A stretch of 64,000 bases of DNA from Apilactobacillus nanyangensis (GTDB lineage Bacteria; Bacillota; Bacilli; Lactobacillales; Lactobacillaceae), in assembly GCF_016861915.1 (NCBI RefSeq), contig NZ_BOLX01000006.1, forward strand, positions 34,953-98,952, given 5' to 3'. The notes under the pieces are model-generated. The model was given only the letters and a program-made list of their open reading frames with translations, was not told the origin of the DNA and did no database searches. A program made the position numbers and the translations under genes. Each line of letters begins with the position of its first letter. Within the stretch, counting starts at the first letter, position 1. Positions 34,001 through 42,848 of the stretch are shown piece by piece.

Positions 34001-35371
34001 TTATTTAAACATTGAAGCATAAGCCCAACCAATGAATTTACCTTGGTAGTATGCCTTGTAATAGTACTTCTTCCAACCCGCTTTTTTAGCACGTTGCGTG
34101 ATTTGGACTGGTGTATATGCATATCCAGTACCGTAGTTAGTAACGTGAACATTTGAGAATCCACTGTTACTAATGTGATTGTAGAAGTTCACCTTTGGGT
34201 GCATCTTAACAATCTTAGTTACATGGTATTTTGAGTAAGTAATGTTTGGTACCACACCAGTGGAACTAATCCAACCCAATGACTTACCGTTTTCCAATAC
34301 ACGGTAGTAAGTACGACCATTTGAAGTATTCTTAGCTTCGGAGTTCAAAGTAACTCGCTTGTTGGCATAAGAACTACTCTTATGAACGGCCTTAACCTTA
34401 TTCTTGTAATGATTATCGCCAGGAACGTGGTTGTAAATTTTCAAACCAGTACCAGTAGCAATTGTCATTGACTTGTTGATGGTAGTGTATTGAACATTCT
34501 TAACAACTGCCTTTTTCTTAGGCTTAGTAGTTGCTGGTTTGCTGTTAGTATTTGCGGCTTTTTTATTAGCACTACTTGCAGCATTCTTTTGAGCTTCTTT
34601 TTGCTTTTTGTTTACCTTCTTGGATGATTGAGTACTCTTTGGTGCTTTAATATTTGGTACTGGGGTAGGATTATTGGAATCAGCAGTATCACCGATAAAC
34701 CAGTTTGCATCCTTTGAAGTAAGCATACTTGCATCCAGATTTTGACCTAAAGCATTTGAGTGGAATTTATCTGTAAATTGCCATAAAACATGTTCTCTTG
34801 CAGGTTCATTGTTTTGGTATGCGGCTAACCAGTAACCGTCATAGTTAGCAACTGAACTAGCTGCATTTTGAATCATGAAGTTAGCATATGAATAGAATAA
34901 AATCTTACGTTGTCCAACTAATGGTCTTAATGCCTTCAACCAAGCATCGGTTGATTGATTAGTTCCACCAGAAGTAACTGTTTGCATTTCATAATCATTT
35001 ACGAAAAACCTAGCCCTTGGTGCACGACTATATAGCACTTTTGCTTCGTAGGCGGCATCGCTTGGATTTTCATATTGACTGAATGAATATACACCATAAG
35101 GAATTGCGTATTTATCCATTAAATCACGATTGTGTTCAAATGTCTTATCGGCATAAGCACTACCGTATTGCACTCTTAAAATAACGAATGGAACTTCACT
35201 CTTTAATTTTTGTGCTTGGGCATCGGTTAGACTACCTTGCCATTCTGACATGTCGTAAACGGTGTTAGATGCGTTAGCATTACTTGCATCAGCCATTGCT
35301 GGTACAGAGGTACTAGCAAGCATCAAACCGACTACGGCTACGATCGAAAACCATAATCCTTTTTTTCTCAT
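34001..35371 (-). CDS. secreted GH25 muramidase with C-terminal SH3/GW-like domains
   Basis: A 456-residue protein. The signal peptide covers residues 1-28 (ending AMADA). The GH25 domain (about 37-235) shows YDMSEWQG with D40, and FVNDYEM with the catalytic D126-x-E128 pair. A Lys/Ala/Asn-rich linker (about 245-300) leads to two GW/SH3_8-like cell-wall binding repeats (LKIYNHVPGDN...GWIS and VNFYNHISN...GWAYASMFK). It should hydrolyse peptidoglycan in wall turnover. The ATG has no ribosome binding site of its own; it overlaps the stop of a 14-codon upstream ORF (ATGA), so translation is probably coupled. Confidence 0.88.
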   Translation of the reverse strand: MRKKGLWFSIVAVVGLMLASTSVPAMADASNANASNTVYDMSEWQGSLTDAQAQKLKSEVPFVILRVQYGSAYADKTFEHNRDLMDKYAIPYGVYSFSQYENPSDAAYEAKVLYSRAPRARFFVNDYEMQTVTSGGTNQSTDAWLKALRPLVGQRKILFYSYANFMIQNAASSVANYDGYWLAAYQNNEPAREHVLWQFTDKFHSNALGQNLDASMLTSKDANWFIGDTADSNNPTPVPNIKAPKSTQSSKKVNKKQKEAQKNAASSANKKAANTNSKPATTKPKKKAVVKNVQYTTINKSMTIATGTGLKIYNHVPGDNHYKNKVKAVHKSSSYANKRVTLNSEAKNTSNGRTYYRVLENGKSLGWISSTGVVPNITYSKYHVTKIVKMHPKVNFYNHISNSGFSNVHVTNYGTGYAYTPVQITQRAKKAGWKKYYYKAYYQGKFIGWAYASMFK

Positions 35372-35412
35372 ATAAAGATATAAAGAAATTTAAAAATTAA
35401 TTTATATCTCAT
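35368..35412 (-). CDS. 14-codon upstream ORF coupled to the GH25 gene
   Basis: ATG at 35412, three bases after AGGAGG, encodes 14 mostly hydrophobic and basic residues (MRYKLIFKFLYIFI) and ends at TGA overlapping the GH25 start as ATGA. The GH25 start lacks any nearby purine-rich site, so this small ORF probably delivers ribosomes by termination and reinitiation. Confidence 0.5.
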   Translation of the reverse strand: MRYKLIFKFLYIFI

Positions 35413-35522
35413 ACACCTCCTCTTATCGTTTTATCATTATTGCATATTGTAACAGAGCCGGAGGGGTAAAAGAAAGCCAATTGCCAATTAAATTTTATAA
35501 ATTCTTTATAATTTTTTGTCTT

Positions 35523-36833
35523 TTATAAATTAATATTTACAGTAAAAATTGATCCAGTTGGGTGATTGTCTCGGACACTAATTCGACCATGGTGTTGTTC
35601 GACTATCCATTTAGCAATTGACAATCCCAAACCAGTACCCCCAGTCTTGGAATTTCTAGACTTATCGGTACGGTAGAATCGTTCAAAAATACGCGCCTTA
35701 TCCTCGTCATCAACACCATTTCCAGTATCTGAGACAACGATTCTTAAGTTACTGTGATTTTTTACAATCTTAATCGCAACGGTCCCACCCTTAGGCGTGT
35801 ACTTCATCGCGTTATCAATTAAGATAACTACCAATTGTTTAATCAAATCTGCATCGATGTGCCCTGTACCATCGACATCGATAGTGTCAACAAATGACTT
35901 GTTTTGACTTGTAGCAATCTCGTTGAATGGTGACAAGACACCTTCAAAGAATGGTTTCAATTCAACATCGGAACGTTGAGCTTGCACAATATTGGAATCG
36001 GAACGCGCCAGCGTTAACAATCTTTGGGTTAATACCTTTAGATGTTTAACCTCTTCTAAGGTTGTCGATACCGGTTGAATCTGATCGACAACCTTATCGT
36101 TTGGCTTGGTTAGCAAGAATTCCATCTGATTTTGAATTACCGTTAATGGTGTTCTCAATTCGTGAGCAGCGTTGGAACTGAATTCCTTTTGGCGGTGCCA
36201 TGAATTGATGATTGGTTTCATACTCGACTTAGATAGGTAGTAAGCAATTAAAATCGCAATTGCCCAGAAGAATACCAAAGTAACAATCAATGCTTCGACG
36301 AAACTATGGAGCGCAAGTAAATCTGCATCAATATTTTGCAAAATCAATACATAATTGCCTGCATATTCGGGATTGGTATTATCGTCTGATACCTTCAATA
36401 AAATCCCTCTAAAGTTAGTCACATAGTTGTGTGACCACAAGGTGATTTCTTCAACCTTATTTAGTTTTCGATTCTTTAAGGTCAACTTGCTCAATAGCTT
36501 ATAGTTTCTTTGACCAAGCATCCCTCGATTGGAAATGATTCCCTTTTTATTGAAGACAATCACATTAGTTTGAAAATCACTATTGTTGTAGTTATTAAAC
36601 GGATTAAAGCCGCCAGGACGTTGATTAACCGTTAACGGTCCTTCGTTAGCATAGGTATTTCTTTCAATGCGTTCCTTTTGACGGTTCAATCCGGCATCGA
36701 TATTGGAATAAATCGACTTTTGAAAGAAGAAGTAAACAATCAATCCTAAAATCGCAAATAAAATCGCAAAACCAATTAGTTCCTTAATAAACAACTTGAT
36801 TTGTTGTTTATGCTCTAAAATGCGATCTCTCAT
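35523..36833 (-). CDS. sensor histidine kinase
   Basis: A 436-residue, two-helix membrane kinase. TM1 is at about 17-37, the extracytoplasmic sensor at 38-175, TM2 at 178-200. The dimerisation domain has SSNAAHELRTPL with phospho-acceptor H224; the ATPase domain shows the N-box LIDNAMKYTPKGG, G1 SDTGNGV, the F-box RIFERFYR and G2 GTGLGLSIAK. The start overlaps the end of the response-regulator gene by 4 nt. It probably controls the divergent glycosylation operon and possibly the wall hydrolase downstream. The signal is unknown. Confidence 0.93.
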   Translation of the reverse strand: MRDRILEHKQQIKLFIKELIGFAILFAILGLIVYFFFQKSIYSNIDAGLNRQKERIERNTYANEGPLTVNQRPGGFNPFNNYNNSDFQTNVIVFNKKGIISNRGMLGQRNYKLLSKLTLKNRKLNKVEEITLWSHNYVTNFRGILLKVSDDNTNPEYAGNYVLILQNIDADLLALHSFVEALIVTLVFFWAIAILIAYYLSKSSMKPIINSWHRQKEFSSNAAHELRTPLTVIQNQMEFLLTKPNDKVVDQIQPVSTTLEEVKHLKVLTQRLLTLARSDSNIVQAQRSDVELKPFFEGVLSPFNEIATSQNKSFVDTIDVDGTGHIDADLIKQLVVILIDNAMKYTPKGGTVAIKIVKNHSNLRIVVSDTGNGVDDEDKARIFERFYRTDKSRNSKTGGTGLGLSIAKWIVEQHHGRISVRDNHPTGSIFTVNINL

Positions 36834-37519
36834 TTATTAGCCTCTTCTAGCATGTACCCTACGTTTCTGAGGGTCTTAATTGGGTTTGCACCAGAAATTT
36901 GTTTAATCTTCTTTCTTAGGTTACTCATGTATACTTCGACAACTGATAATGATGTTTCTGAGTCAAATCCCCATAATCGATCAAAGATTTGGTCCTTAGT
37001 AATAATAGTAGAAGGATTTTGCATGAAGTAGACCAATAAATCGTATTCTTTTCCATTTAATTTTAATTCTTGATTTTGGTATTCAACATAGTGACGACCC
37101 AAATCAACATTGAATTCGCCGGCTGATAATGAATTGTTATTACCAAGACGTCCGGTTCTCTTTAACAATGCTTTTACACGAAGGATTAATTCTTCACGAT
37201 GGAATGGCTTAGTTAAGTAATCATCGGCGCCTAATTCAAAACCATGAACTTTGTCAGCCATAGTGTCCTTGGCAGTCAAAATTAAAACGGGCATGTCGAT
37301 TTCATCATCTACTCTCCAGTGTTTTAGGATATCGTATCCGCTAACTTCCGGTAGCATCAAATCTAAAATTGCGATGTCATAGATATTATCTTGGCCCATC
37401 ATTTGACCTTCAAAACCATCGTGGACCACCGTTGTGTTTCCAATTGGCGATAAGAATTGAGCCACACTGGCTGCTAAGTTTTCGTCGTCTTCGACGATTA
37501 AGATATTTAAACCATCCAT
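36830..37519 (-). CDS. OmpR/PhoB-family response regulator
   Basis: A 229-residue protein. The receiver domain has acidic DD at 11-12, phospho-acceptor D53 (ILDLMLPE), TAKD and the KPF lysine. The C-terminal winged helix (about 130-225) contains LLVYFMQNPSTIITKDQIFDRLWG and VYMSNLRKKI. The ATG at 37519 is spaced properly from AAAGGA; a second ATG nine bases upstream is too close. It diverges from gtrA across a region with a 41-bp interrupted palindrome that is its likely binding site. Confidence 0.93.
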   Translation of the reverse strand: MDGLNILIVEDDENLAASVAQFLSPIGNTTVVHDGFEGQMMGQDNIYDIAILDLMLPEVSGYDILKHWRVDDEIDMPVLILTAKDTMADKVHGFELGADDYLTKPFHREELILRVKALLKRTGRLGNNNSLSAGEFNVDLGRHYVEYQNQELKLNGKEYDLLVYFMQNPSTIITKDQIFDRLWGFDSETSLSVVEVYMSNLRKKIKQISGANPIKTLRNVGYMLEEANK

Positions 37520-37575
37520 ATTAATCATTCCTTTCGATTTCGATTAATTTTGTCATTTAAGTTAAGTTTATGATT

Positions 37576-37616
37576 GATTTAAGATTAGTTTAATTTTCTT
37601 AAACTAGACTTAAATC
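37576..37616. promoter_or_regulatory. 41-bp interrupted palindrome between response regulator and glycosylation operon
   Basis: GATTTAAG-at-TAGTTTAA-TTTTC-TTAAACTA-ga-CTTAAATC. The outer and inner arms are each perfect inverted repeats around centre 37596. It lies midway between the divergent starts (37519 and 37642), so it is a good candidate operator for the adjacent response regulator, controlling both units. Confidence 0.6.
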
Positions 37617-37641
37617 ATTCCAAAAAAGGAAGTGCCCAACC

Positions 37642-38043
37642 ATGATAAATATTTTGCGGCAGTTTTTTAAATTCGGAATTGTTGGTCTTATCAACACTAT
37701 TTTAACTTATCTTATCTACTCAATGTTGTACGAAGCTACTTCTCCTACTTTTGCAATGGCGATTGGATATGGTATAACTTCAATTATTGGTCTAACCATT
37801 AATCAAAAGTGGGTGTTTAAAGCCAACCATGACTGGATGATAGTCGTTAAATACTACCTTACTTACCTTTTAACATGGACATTAAGTATTTTGGTGACAG
37901 AAGTGACAAGTAACTATTTCCACGTTCTTGCTAGTATTATCCCCCTAATCACACTTCTAGTCACTACTCCAACTAACTTCCTATTAAGTAAGTATTGGGT
38001 ATTTAGAAAAACAGAATTAAAGGAGGCATCTGCCAATGAATGA
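37642..38043 (+). CDS. GtrA-family membrane protein
   Basis: A 133-residue protein with four hydrophobic helices. FFKFGIVGLINTILTYLIY at the start, GLTINQKWVFK in the middle and NFLLSKYWVFRK at the end are GtrA signatures. GtrA proteins are thought to flip bactoprenol-linked sugars. The start is an ATG behind AAGGAAG. It overlaps the next gene by 8 nt and heads a three-gene surface glycosylation operon. Confidence 0.9.
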   Translation: MINILRQFFKFGIVGLINTILTYLIYSMLYEATSPTFAMAIGYGITSIIGLTINQKWVFKANHDWMIVVKYYLTYLLTWTLSILVTEVTSNYFHVLASIIPLITLLVTTPTNFLLSKYWVFRKTELKEASANE

Positions 38044-40189
38044 ACCGACAGACAAGAAGCCTAACTTCTTCCAACGACACAAAGTCGATTGGGTGTTAGT
38101 CATTATTCTCCTAATTGCATTAGGCTTGTACGGTTACGGAACATGGAAGACTGGTTCTGCCAATGACTTCTATACTTCCGCCATCACTAGTATGACCCAG
38201 AGTTTTAAAAACTTCTGGTATGCCAGTTTTGATCCTGCCGGATATATCACTGTCGATAAGCCACCTGTTGCCCTATGGTTCATGGCTATCTCAGCTAAAA
38301 TCCTAGGTGTTTCAAACTTCAGTGTGGTCCTACCATCAGTATTATTCGGTGTTGGATCCGTCTATCTAATGTATCGACTAGTAACTCCTTACTTTGGTCG
38401 ATTCGCAGGTAGAATCGCAGCGTTAGTAATGACAATTACCCCCATTGTTGTTGCTGACTCTCGTACCAACAATATGGATGCTACCTTAATTTACTTCCTA
38501 TTGTTAGCAATCTGGATGCTACAAAAATCCATTAACAAGCACAACATATACTGGTTAATCGGAAGTTTTGCTACCATCGGATTTGCGTTTAACATCAAAA
38601 TGCTACAAGCTTTCATGATTATTCCAGCTATGCTTATCTTCTACTGGTTAGCATCAAACGATTCATGGAAGAAAAAGATTGGTAAGCTATCGCTTGCCAC
38701 AATCGCCTTAGTCGTATTCACCCTATCATGGCCACTATCAGTTGATATGACATCAGCTAATAGTCGTCCATACGAAGGTGGATCACAACACAACTCAGTG
38801 TTAGAACTAGCCTTTGGTTACAACGGTACCCAAAGATTACTAGGTCAAACTACTGGTACTGGTGGAGCCTTCAAGGGCATGGGTAACAATTCTTCAAAGA
38901 ATTCTAACCAACCTGGTGGTAACACCAAATCAAACAGCAACAACAAAATGACGCCACCAAGTGGCAAGATGGGTAAATTTAACCCATCTAAGAATATGAA
39001 ATCTCGTGGTAACTTCCCTGGTGGAAATCACCGCGGAGGTATGAAGATGAACGGTAAAGGCGGCATGGGTGGTGCCGGTGGTGCATTTAACATCGGAACT
39101 GCTGGTCCACTTCGTCTATTCCAATCAGCTTTAGGACCACAAATTAGTTGGTTATTACCATTCTCCATTATCGGTATGATTGCCGCATTCATCGGCTTCG
39201 CTGATCCTAAGCGTAAATGGTATCAACTTACTACTCGTCAAAAACATACTGTTTTATGGACAGGTTGGTTAGTTCCAGTTTACGGATTCTTCTCCGTAGC
39301 TAGTTTCTTCCATCCTTACTACACCATCATGTTAGCTCCCGCCATTGCAGCACTTGCTGGACTTGGATTAGCAGCTATGCTGGACTTGTTTAAACGTTTT
39401 GGTCTAAACAATTACAAGGCATACTTCCTACCACTAGCAATTGTTGTTACTGCCGGACTACAAGCATGGTATGTATCAAGCTACTACGCATGGTTATGTG
39501 TCTTAATTCTAGTCGTAGCAGTTCTAGCAAGTATCTTATTACTTGTCTTCAAAGCTAAACCTGCCGGAAAGACTATCGTTATCGTAGGACTACTATCAAT
39601 CGCTGTAGCTCCTAGTTTCTGGTCATTAACCCCTACCCTTGCTAAAGAATCCGCAGCTATTCCAACCGCTGGTCCCGATCTCTTAACCAGTGGTGGTAAT
39701 AACTCAGGTGGAATTGGTAACGGAACAGTTAATACCAAATTGTTGAACTATTTAACTAAGCACCAAGGCAATGCCAAGTACCTATTTGCAACCGCAGATT
39801 CGGGCACTGCTGCTCCATATATTATTAAAACCAAGAAAGCCGTCATGGCCATGGGTGGTTTCAACGGAACTGACCCTGCAATGACATTAAGCAAATTCAA
39901 GCAATTAGTAAAATCTGGACAAGTTAAATACTACCTAGATGAAGGTAAGTCAGGTTCTACTAACAGCACAATTGTTAACTGGATCAAGAAACATGCTAAG
40001 AAGGTCAGTGCAAGCGAATATGGTGGTTCAACTAGCACTACTTCTTCATCCAATTCAATGACATTTACCATGAAGAAAGGCGCATCTGCTAAGATGGCAA
40101 AACCTTCTGGTAAGCAATCAATGAACATGGGTGGTGGACCATCTAATATGAGCAACGGTACCTTATACGACCTTTCCAGCATTTATTAA
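38036..40189 (+). CDS. GT39-like polyprenyl-phosphate-sugar transferase (YkcB-like)
   Basis: A 717-residue multi-pass protein. The N-terminal PMT/ArnT-like core has ASFDPAGYITVDKPPVALW, where the Asp-Lys-Pro-Pro segment is characteristic, and ADSRTNNMDATL. A Gly/Asn/Met-rich hydrophilic insert (about residues 280-360) is typical of the Bacillus YkcB group. The C-terminal 130 residues form a soluble extracytoplasmic domain. It should transfer a sugar from the lipid carrier made by the GT2 enzyme to a wall polymer or protein. AAAGGAGG lies within gtrA before the start. Confidence 0.88.
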   Translation: MNEPTDKKPNFFQRHKVDWVLVIILLIALGLYGYGTWKTGSANDFYTSAITSMTQSFKNFWYASFDPAGYITVDKPPVALWFMAISAKILGVSNFSVVLPSVLFGVGSVYLMYRLVTPYFGRFAGRIAALVMTITPIVVADSRTNNMDATLIYFLLLAIWMLQKSINKHNIYWLIGSFATIGFAFNIKMLQAFMIIPAMLIFYWLASNDSWKKKIGKLSLATIALVVFTLSWPLSVDMTSANSRPYEGGSQHNSVLELAFGYNGTQRLLGQTTGTGGAFKGMGNNSSKNSNQPGGNTKSNSNNKMTPPSGKMGKFNPSKNMKSRGNFPGGNHRGGMKMNGKGGMGGAGGAFNIGTAGPLRLFQSALGPQISWLLPFSIIGMIAAFIGFADPKRKWYQLTTRQKHTVLWTGWLVPVYGFFSVASFFHPYYTIMLAPAIAALAGLGLAAMLDLFKRFGLNNYKAYFLPLAIVVTAGLQAWYVSSYYAWLCVLILVVAVLASILLLVFKAKPAGKTIVIVGLLSIAVAPSFWSLTPTLAKESAAIPTAGPDLLTSGGNNSGGIGNGTVNTKLLNYLTKHQGNAKYLFATADSGTAAPYIIKTKKAVMAMGGFNGTDPAMTLSKFKQLVKSGQVKYYLDEGKSGSTNSTIVNWIKKHAKKVSASEYGGSTSTTSSSNSMTFTMKKGASAKMAKPSGKQSMNMGGGPSNMSNGTLYDLSSIY

Positions 40190-40203
40190 TCTGGAGGTGT
40201 CTC

Positions 40204-41169
40204 ATGCCATATAAATCAAATAAAATCTCCATTGTTCTCCCCGTTTACAATGAAGAAGCTGGCATCAAAAACACCATCGAAGTCTTAGAAAACTTTGTGG
40301 AATGCCAAATTGAAACTTACGAAATTATCTTTGTGGATGACGGCTCTGTCGATTCAAGCGTAGATATTATCCGTCACGCACAATCACAATACGACAACAT
40401 TAGATTGGTCGAATTTTCAAGAAACTTCGGTCACCAACTAGCAATTACCGCTGGTATTCGATATGCCAAAGGTGATGCAGTGGTCGTCATGGACGCGGAT
40501 TTACAAGATCCCCCATCTGTAATCCCCAACATGATTGAAAAGTGGCAAGAAGGCTTTGACGTTGTCTATGGAAAACGCCTTATCCGCGAAGGCGAATCAT
40601 TCTTCAAACGTTTCTCTGCGAAAGCCTTCTACCGCGTTATGCGTAAAGTCGCCAACGTTGATATCCCCCTTGATACCGGTGACTTTCGCCTAATGGATCG
40701 TAAAGTGGTTGATGCACTTTCCAAATTAAACGAACCGGAGCCATTTGTTCGTGGCCTTGTCTCCTGGGTTGGTTTTAAACAAACTGCCGTAACCTACGAA
40801 CGACAAGAACGAAATGCAGGAGTTACAAAGTACCCCCTAACTAAAATGATTCGACTAGCATCTGATGGAATTACCTCATTCTCCGAAATCCCCCTCAAGA
40901 TAGTAAATTATACGGGTTTCATCAGTATTATCGCTGGAATCATTTATGGATTAATTACTGTCTTTACTGGTATCTCGACACTCACTTTTGCGATTACTCT
41001 AATGTGTGTCCTATCAGGAATGATAATGCTTGCGCTGGGCATTATTGGTGATTATCTATACCGTACTTTCGACGCTTCTAAACATCGTCCTCAATATGTC
41101 GTTTCTAACTCTTACGGATTCAATAACCATCCCGGAAACATCGCCACGATAAAGAAACATCATGGCTAA
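40204..41169 (+). CDS. GT2 polyprenyl-phosphate glycosyltransferase (YkcC/CsbB-like)
   Basis: A 321-residue protein. The GT-A domain has ISIVLPVYNEE (8-18), IIFVDDGSVDSS, the DADLQDPP metal and substrate site, and RLMDRKVVDAL; two C-terminal helices (about 235-290) anchor it to the membrane. It loads a sugar from a nucleotide donor onto undecaprenyl phosphate on the cytoplasmic face. With GtrA and the GT39-like protein it forms a complete three-component export glycosylation system. GGAGG precedes the ATG. Confidence 0.92.
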   Translation: MPYKSNKISIVLPVYNEEAGIKNTIEVLENFVECQIETYEIIFVDDGSVDSSVDIIRHAQSQYDNIRLVEFSRNFGHQLAITAGIRYAKGDAVVVMDADLQDPPSVIPNMIEKWQEGFDVVYGKRLIREGESFFKRFSAKAFYRVMRKVANVDIPLDTGDFRLMDRKVVDALSKLNEPEPFVRGLVSWVGFKQTAVTYERQERNAGVTKYPLTKMIRLASDGITSFSEIPLKIVNYTGFISIIAGIIYGLITVFTGISTLTFAITLMCVLSGMIMLALGIIGDYLYRTFDASKHRPQYVVSNSYGFNNHPGNIATIKKHHG

Positions 41170-41170
41170 G

Positions 41171-41206
41171 AAAAATCCCTCGGTATTATACCGGGGGATT
41201 TTTTTG
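41171..41206 (+). terminator. glycosylation operon terminator
   Basis: AAAAATCCCTCGGT-N4-ACCGGGGGATTTTTTT. Confidence 0.88.
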
Positions 41207-41240
41207 CGTTTATTGATAGTTGGTCAAGTAGCTACATTAA

Positions 41241-41277
41241 TTGCTAAAACTATAGCATTCATATATAATGCCGAATT
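41241..41277 (+). promoter_or_regulatory. promoter placed for a leaderless mRNA
   Basis: TTGCTA (41241-41246), 17 bp, TATAAT (41264-41269). The next ATG is at 41278, only 8 nt after the -10, where transcription itself should begin. No ribosome binding site lies between. Confidence 0.6.
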
Positions 41278-41520
41278 ATGAAATTAAAAATGTATATTTG
41301 CCGCATCGTTTATTTAATCTCTTTGTTTACTTTAATATATTTCACCTTTATAAATGACGTTCACTATATTGCTGCCACGGCTGGGATTATTTTCTTTATT
41401 GATGGTTTTTATCTTTTTCATCTAGAAAAAGTAATGGATCAAAATAATCCAAATTATAGTAAAAAAGCGTCGTCAGTTTTATGGAGATTTTTATTATTTC
41501 CATGGTTTATAATTCTGTAA
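41278..41520 (+). CDS. small membrane protein from a probable leaderless transcript
   Basis: An 80-residue protein with three hydrophobic segments (about 5-23, 28-47 and 68-80) and a short basic loop (NPNYSKKASS). No ribosome binding site precedes either ATG (41278 or 41290), while a near-consensus promoter ends 8 nt upstream, so the mRNA probably starts at or next to the start codon. No family recognised. Confidence 0.55.
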   Translation: MKLKMYICRIVYLISLFTLIYFTFINDVHYIAATAGIIFFIDGFYLFHLEKVMDQNNPNYSKKASSVLWRFLLFPWFIIL

Positions 41521-41544
41521 AATATATTGATTATATTACATTAA

Positions 41545-41592
41545 CAACACCTCACCATTGCCTTATTCGCAGTGATGGGGTGTTATTTTTTT
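41545..41592 (+). terminator. terminator
   Basis: AACACCTCACCATTGC-N7-GCAGTGATGGGGTGTT followed by a T-rich run; a long, slightly imperfect stem. Confidence 0.75.
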
Positions 41593-41741
41593 GATCTACT
41601 CTTTTTATGTTCTCCATAATTAGCTTACTGAGCTATTAATTTTTGCACTTATATAGAACAAACGTTCTTAAAAACATAGAGAAACCGCGTCAAATCTGAT
41701 AAAATAGGGTTATTATCAAATCTTAAAAAGGAAGTTTAGAC

Positions 41742-42680
41742 GTGAAAATCAGTCACTTCATTCGTCGATTTATATGTATACTAATTACATTAAAAATTAT
41801 CGACATCGTGGTAGCCATGGTGCACCTACCAAAGGTTTACGATCAGCTGACAGCAATGTGCATCGCATTCACCCTGTTAGTCATTGGCTACTGCATCCTA
41901 CCAAAATCAGACAAACACTTTATTAAAACCATTAAAAACAATCTCAGCCGTCATCGAACATATACGTTTAAAAAGACGCCTGTCGTTTCACAAAAAATGA
42001 CGTATCAAAATCGATCTGTCGATATCTCCAGACAGCAATACCAAGCCCAAGCGACGCCCTATCTAAACGAACTATCGATGTTAAAGCGTCAATTAGACGA
42101 GATGAACGAGCGCATTGAATCGCAAAAGGCCTATCGGAATCAGTTGAGTAAGCAAATCAATGAACTAAACATCAAATACCAACAGCTAAATGAGTTAACC
42201 ACCCAACACGATAGTCTAGTCGAGGACATCAAGACCCTCCAAGCACAAAAGGATCAACTAGCAGATGCCCACGTGACAGACGAGTATCAATCATTCATGG
42301 AATATCAATCCAAACAAAAGCTGGCAACGATTGATAACTTTGACGGTTATCAGTTTGAGACCTTTACCTGTGACTTGCTCAAGGCACTTGGTTTCTCAGA
42401 TATCAAACGCACTCAGGGAAGCAGCGACTTCGGTGTCGATGTCTACGCCAAAAATGGTGACACGAGTTATGTATTCCAATGCAAACTATACGCCAGTCCT
42501 GTCGGCATTAAGGCTGTTCAAGAGGCCAACTCAGGTCGTAGTTACTACAATTGTAAAAAGGCTGTGGTCATTACCAATAGTTACTTCACCCCTCACGCCA
42601 TCTCAGCGAGCGAGAAGTTGGATATCGACCTATGGAACCGCGATAAGCTAGCTAGTTTAATTGCTGAAGCAAATGTGTAA
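41742..42680 (+). CDS. membrane-anchored Mrr-type endonuclease-like protein
   Basis: A 312-residue protein with a GTG start 8 nt after AAGGAAG. Two N-terminal helices (about 9-27 and 36-53) anchor it in the membrane. A coiled coil (about 105-185, rich in Gln, Leu and Glu) follows. The C-terminal Mrr-like PD-(D/E)xK domain starts near 200, with GSSDFGVDV (D233) and VFQCK (Q246-x-K248), and then VVITNSYFTPHA. Mrr proteins cleave methylated DNA or act under stress. The membrane tether is unusual for a restriction enzyme and may point to incoming DNA at the envelope. Single gene. Confidence 0.8.
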   Translation: MKISHFIRRFICILITLKIIDIVVAMVHLPKVYDQLTAMCIAFTLLVIGYCILPKSDKHFIKTIKNNLSRHRTYTFKKTPVVSQKMTYQNRSVDISRQQYQAQATPYLNELSMLKRQLDEMNERIESQKAYRNQLSKQINELNIKYQQLNELTTQHDSLVEDIKTLQAQKDQLADAHVTDEYQSFMEYQSKQKLATIDNFDGYQFETFTCDLLKALGFSDIKRTQGSSDFGVDVYAKNGDTSYVFQCKLYASPVGIKAVQEANSGRSYYNCKKAVVITNSYFTPHAISASEKLDIDLWNRDKLASLIAEANV

Positions 42681-42848
42681 CACTATATATGTAGAATAAA
42701 TGTTAAATTTTTGACTAAAGTTTCACTTTTTTAAATCTTTTTTAGTGAAAATACGTTATTATATTCATTAAATTACTTAAAAAAAATAAACATAAAAGGT
42801 ATAATGTAGACATTATATAAATTTTATTAAGAAACGGGGAATGTTCTG
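42681..42848 (+). promoter_or_regulatory. intergenic region with promoter of the CNNM gene
   Basis: TATAAT lies about 35 nt before the TTG start at 42849. An imperfect hairpin, TTTCACT paired with AGTGAAA, occurs at about 42720-42758. Nothing else is recognised. Confidence 0.4.
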
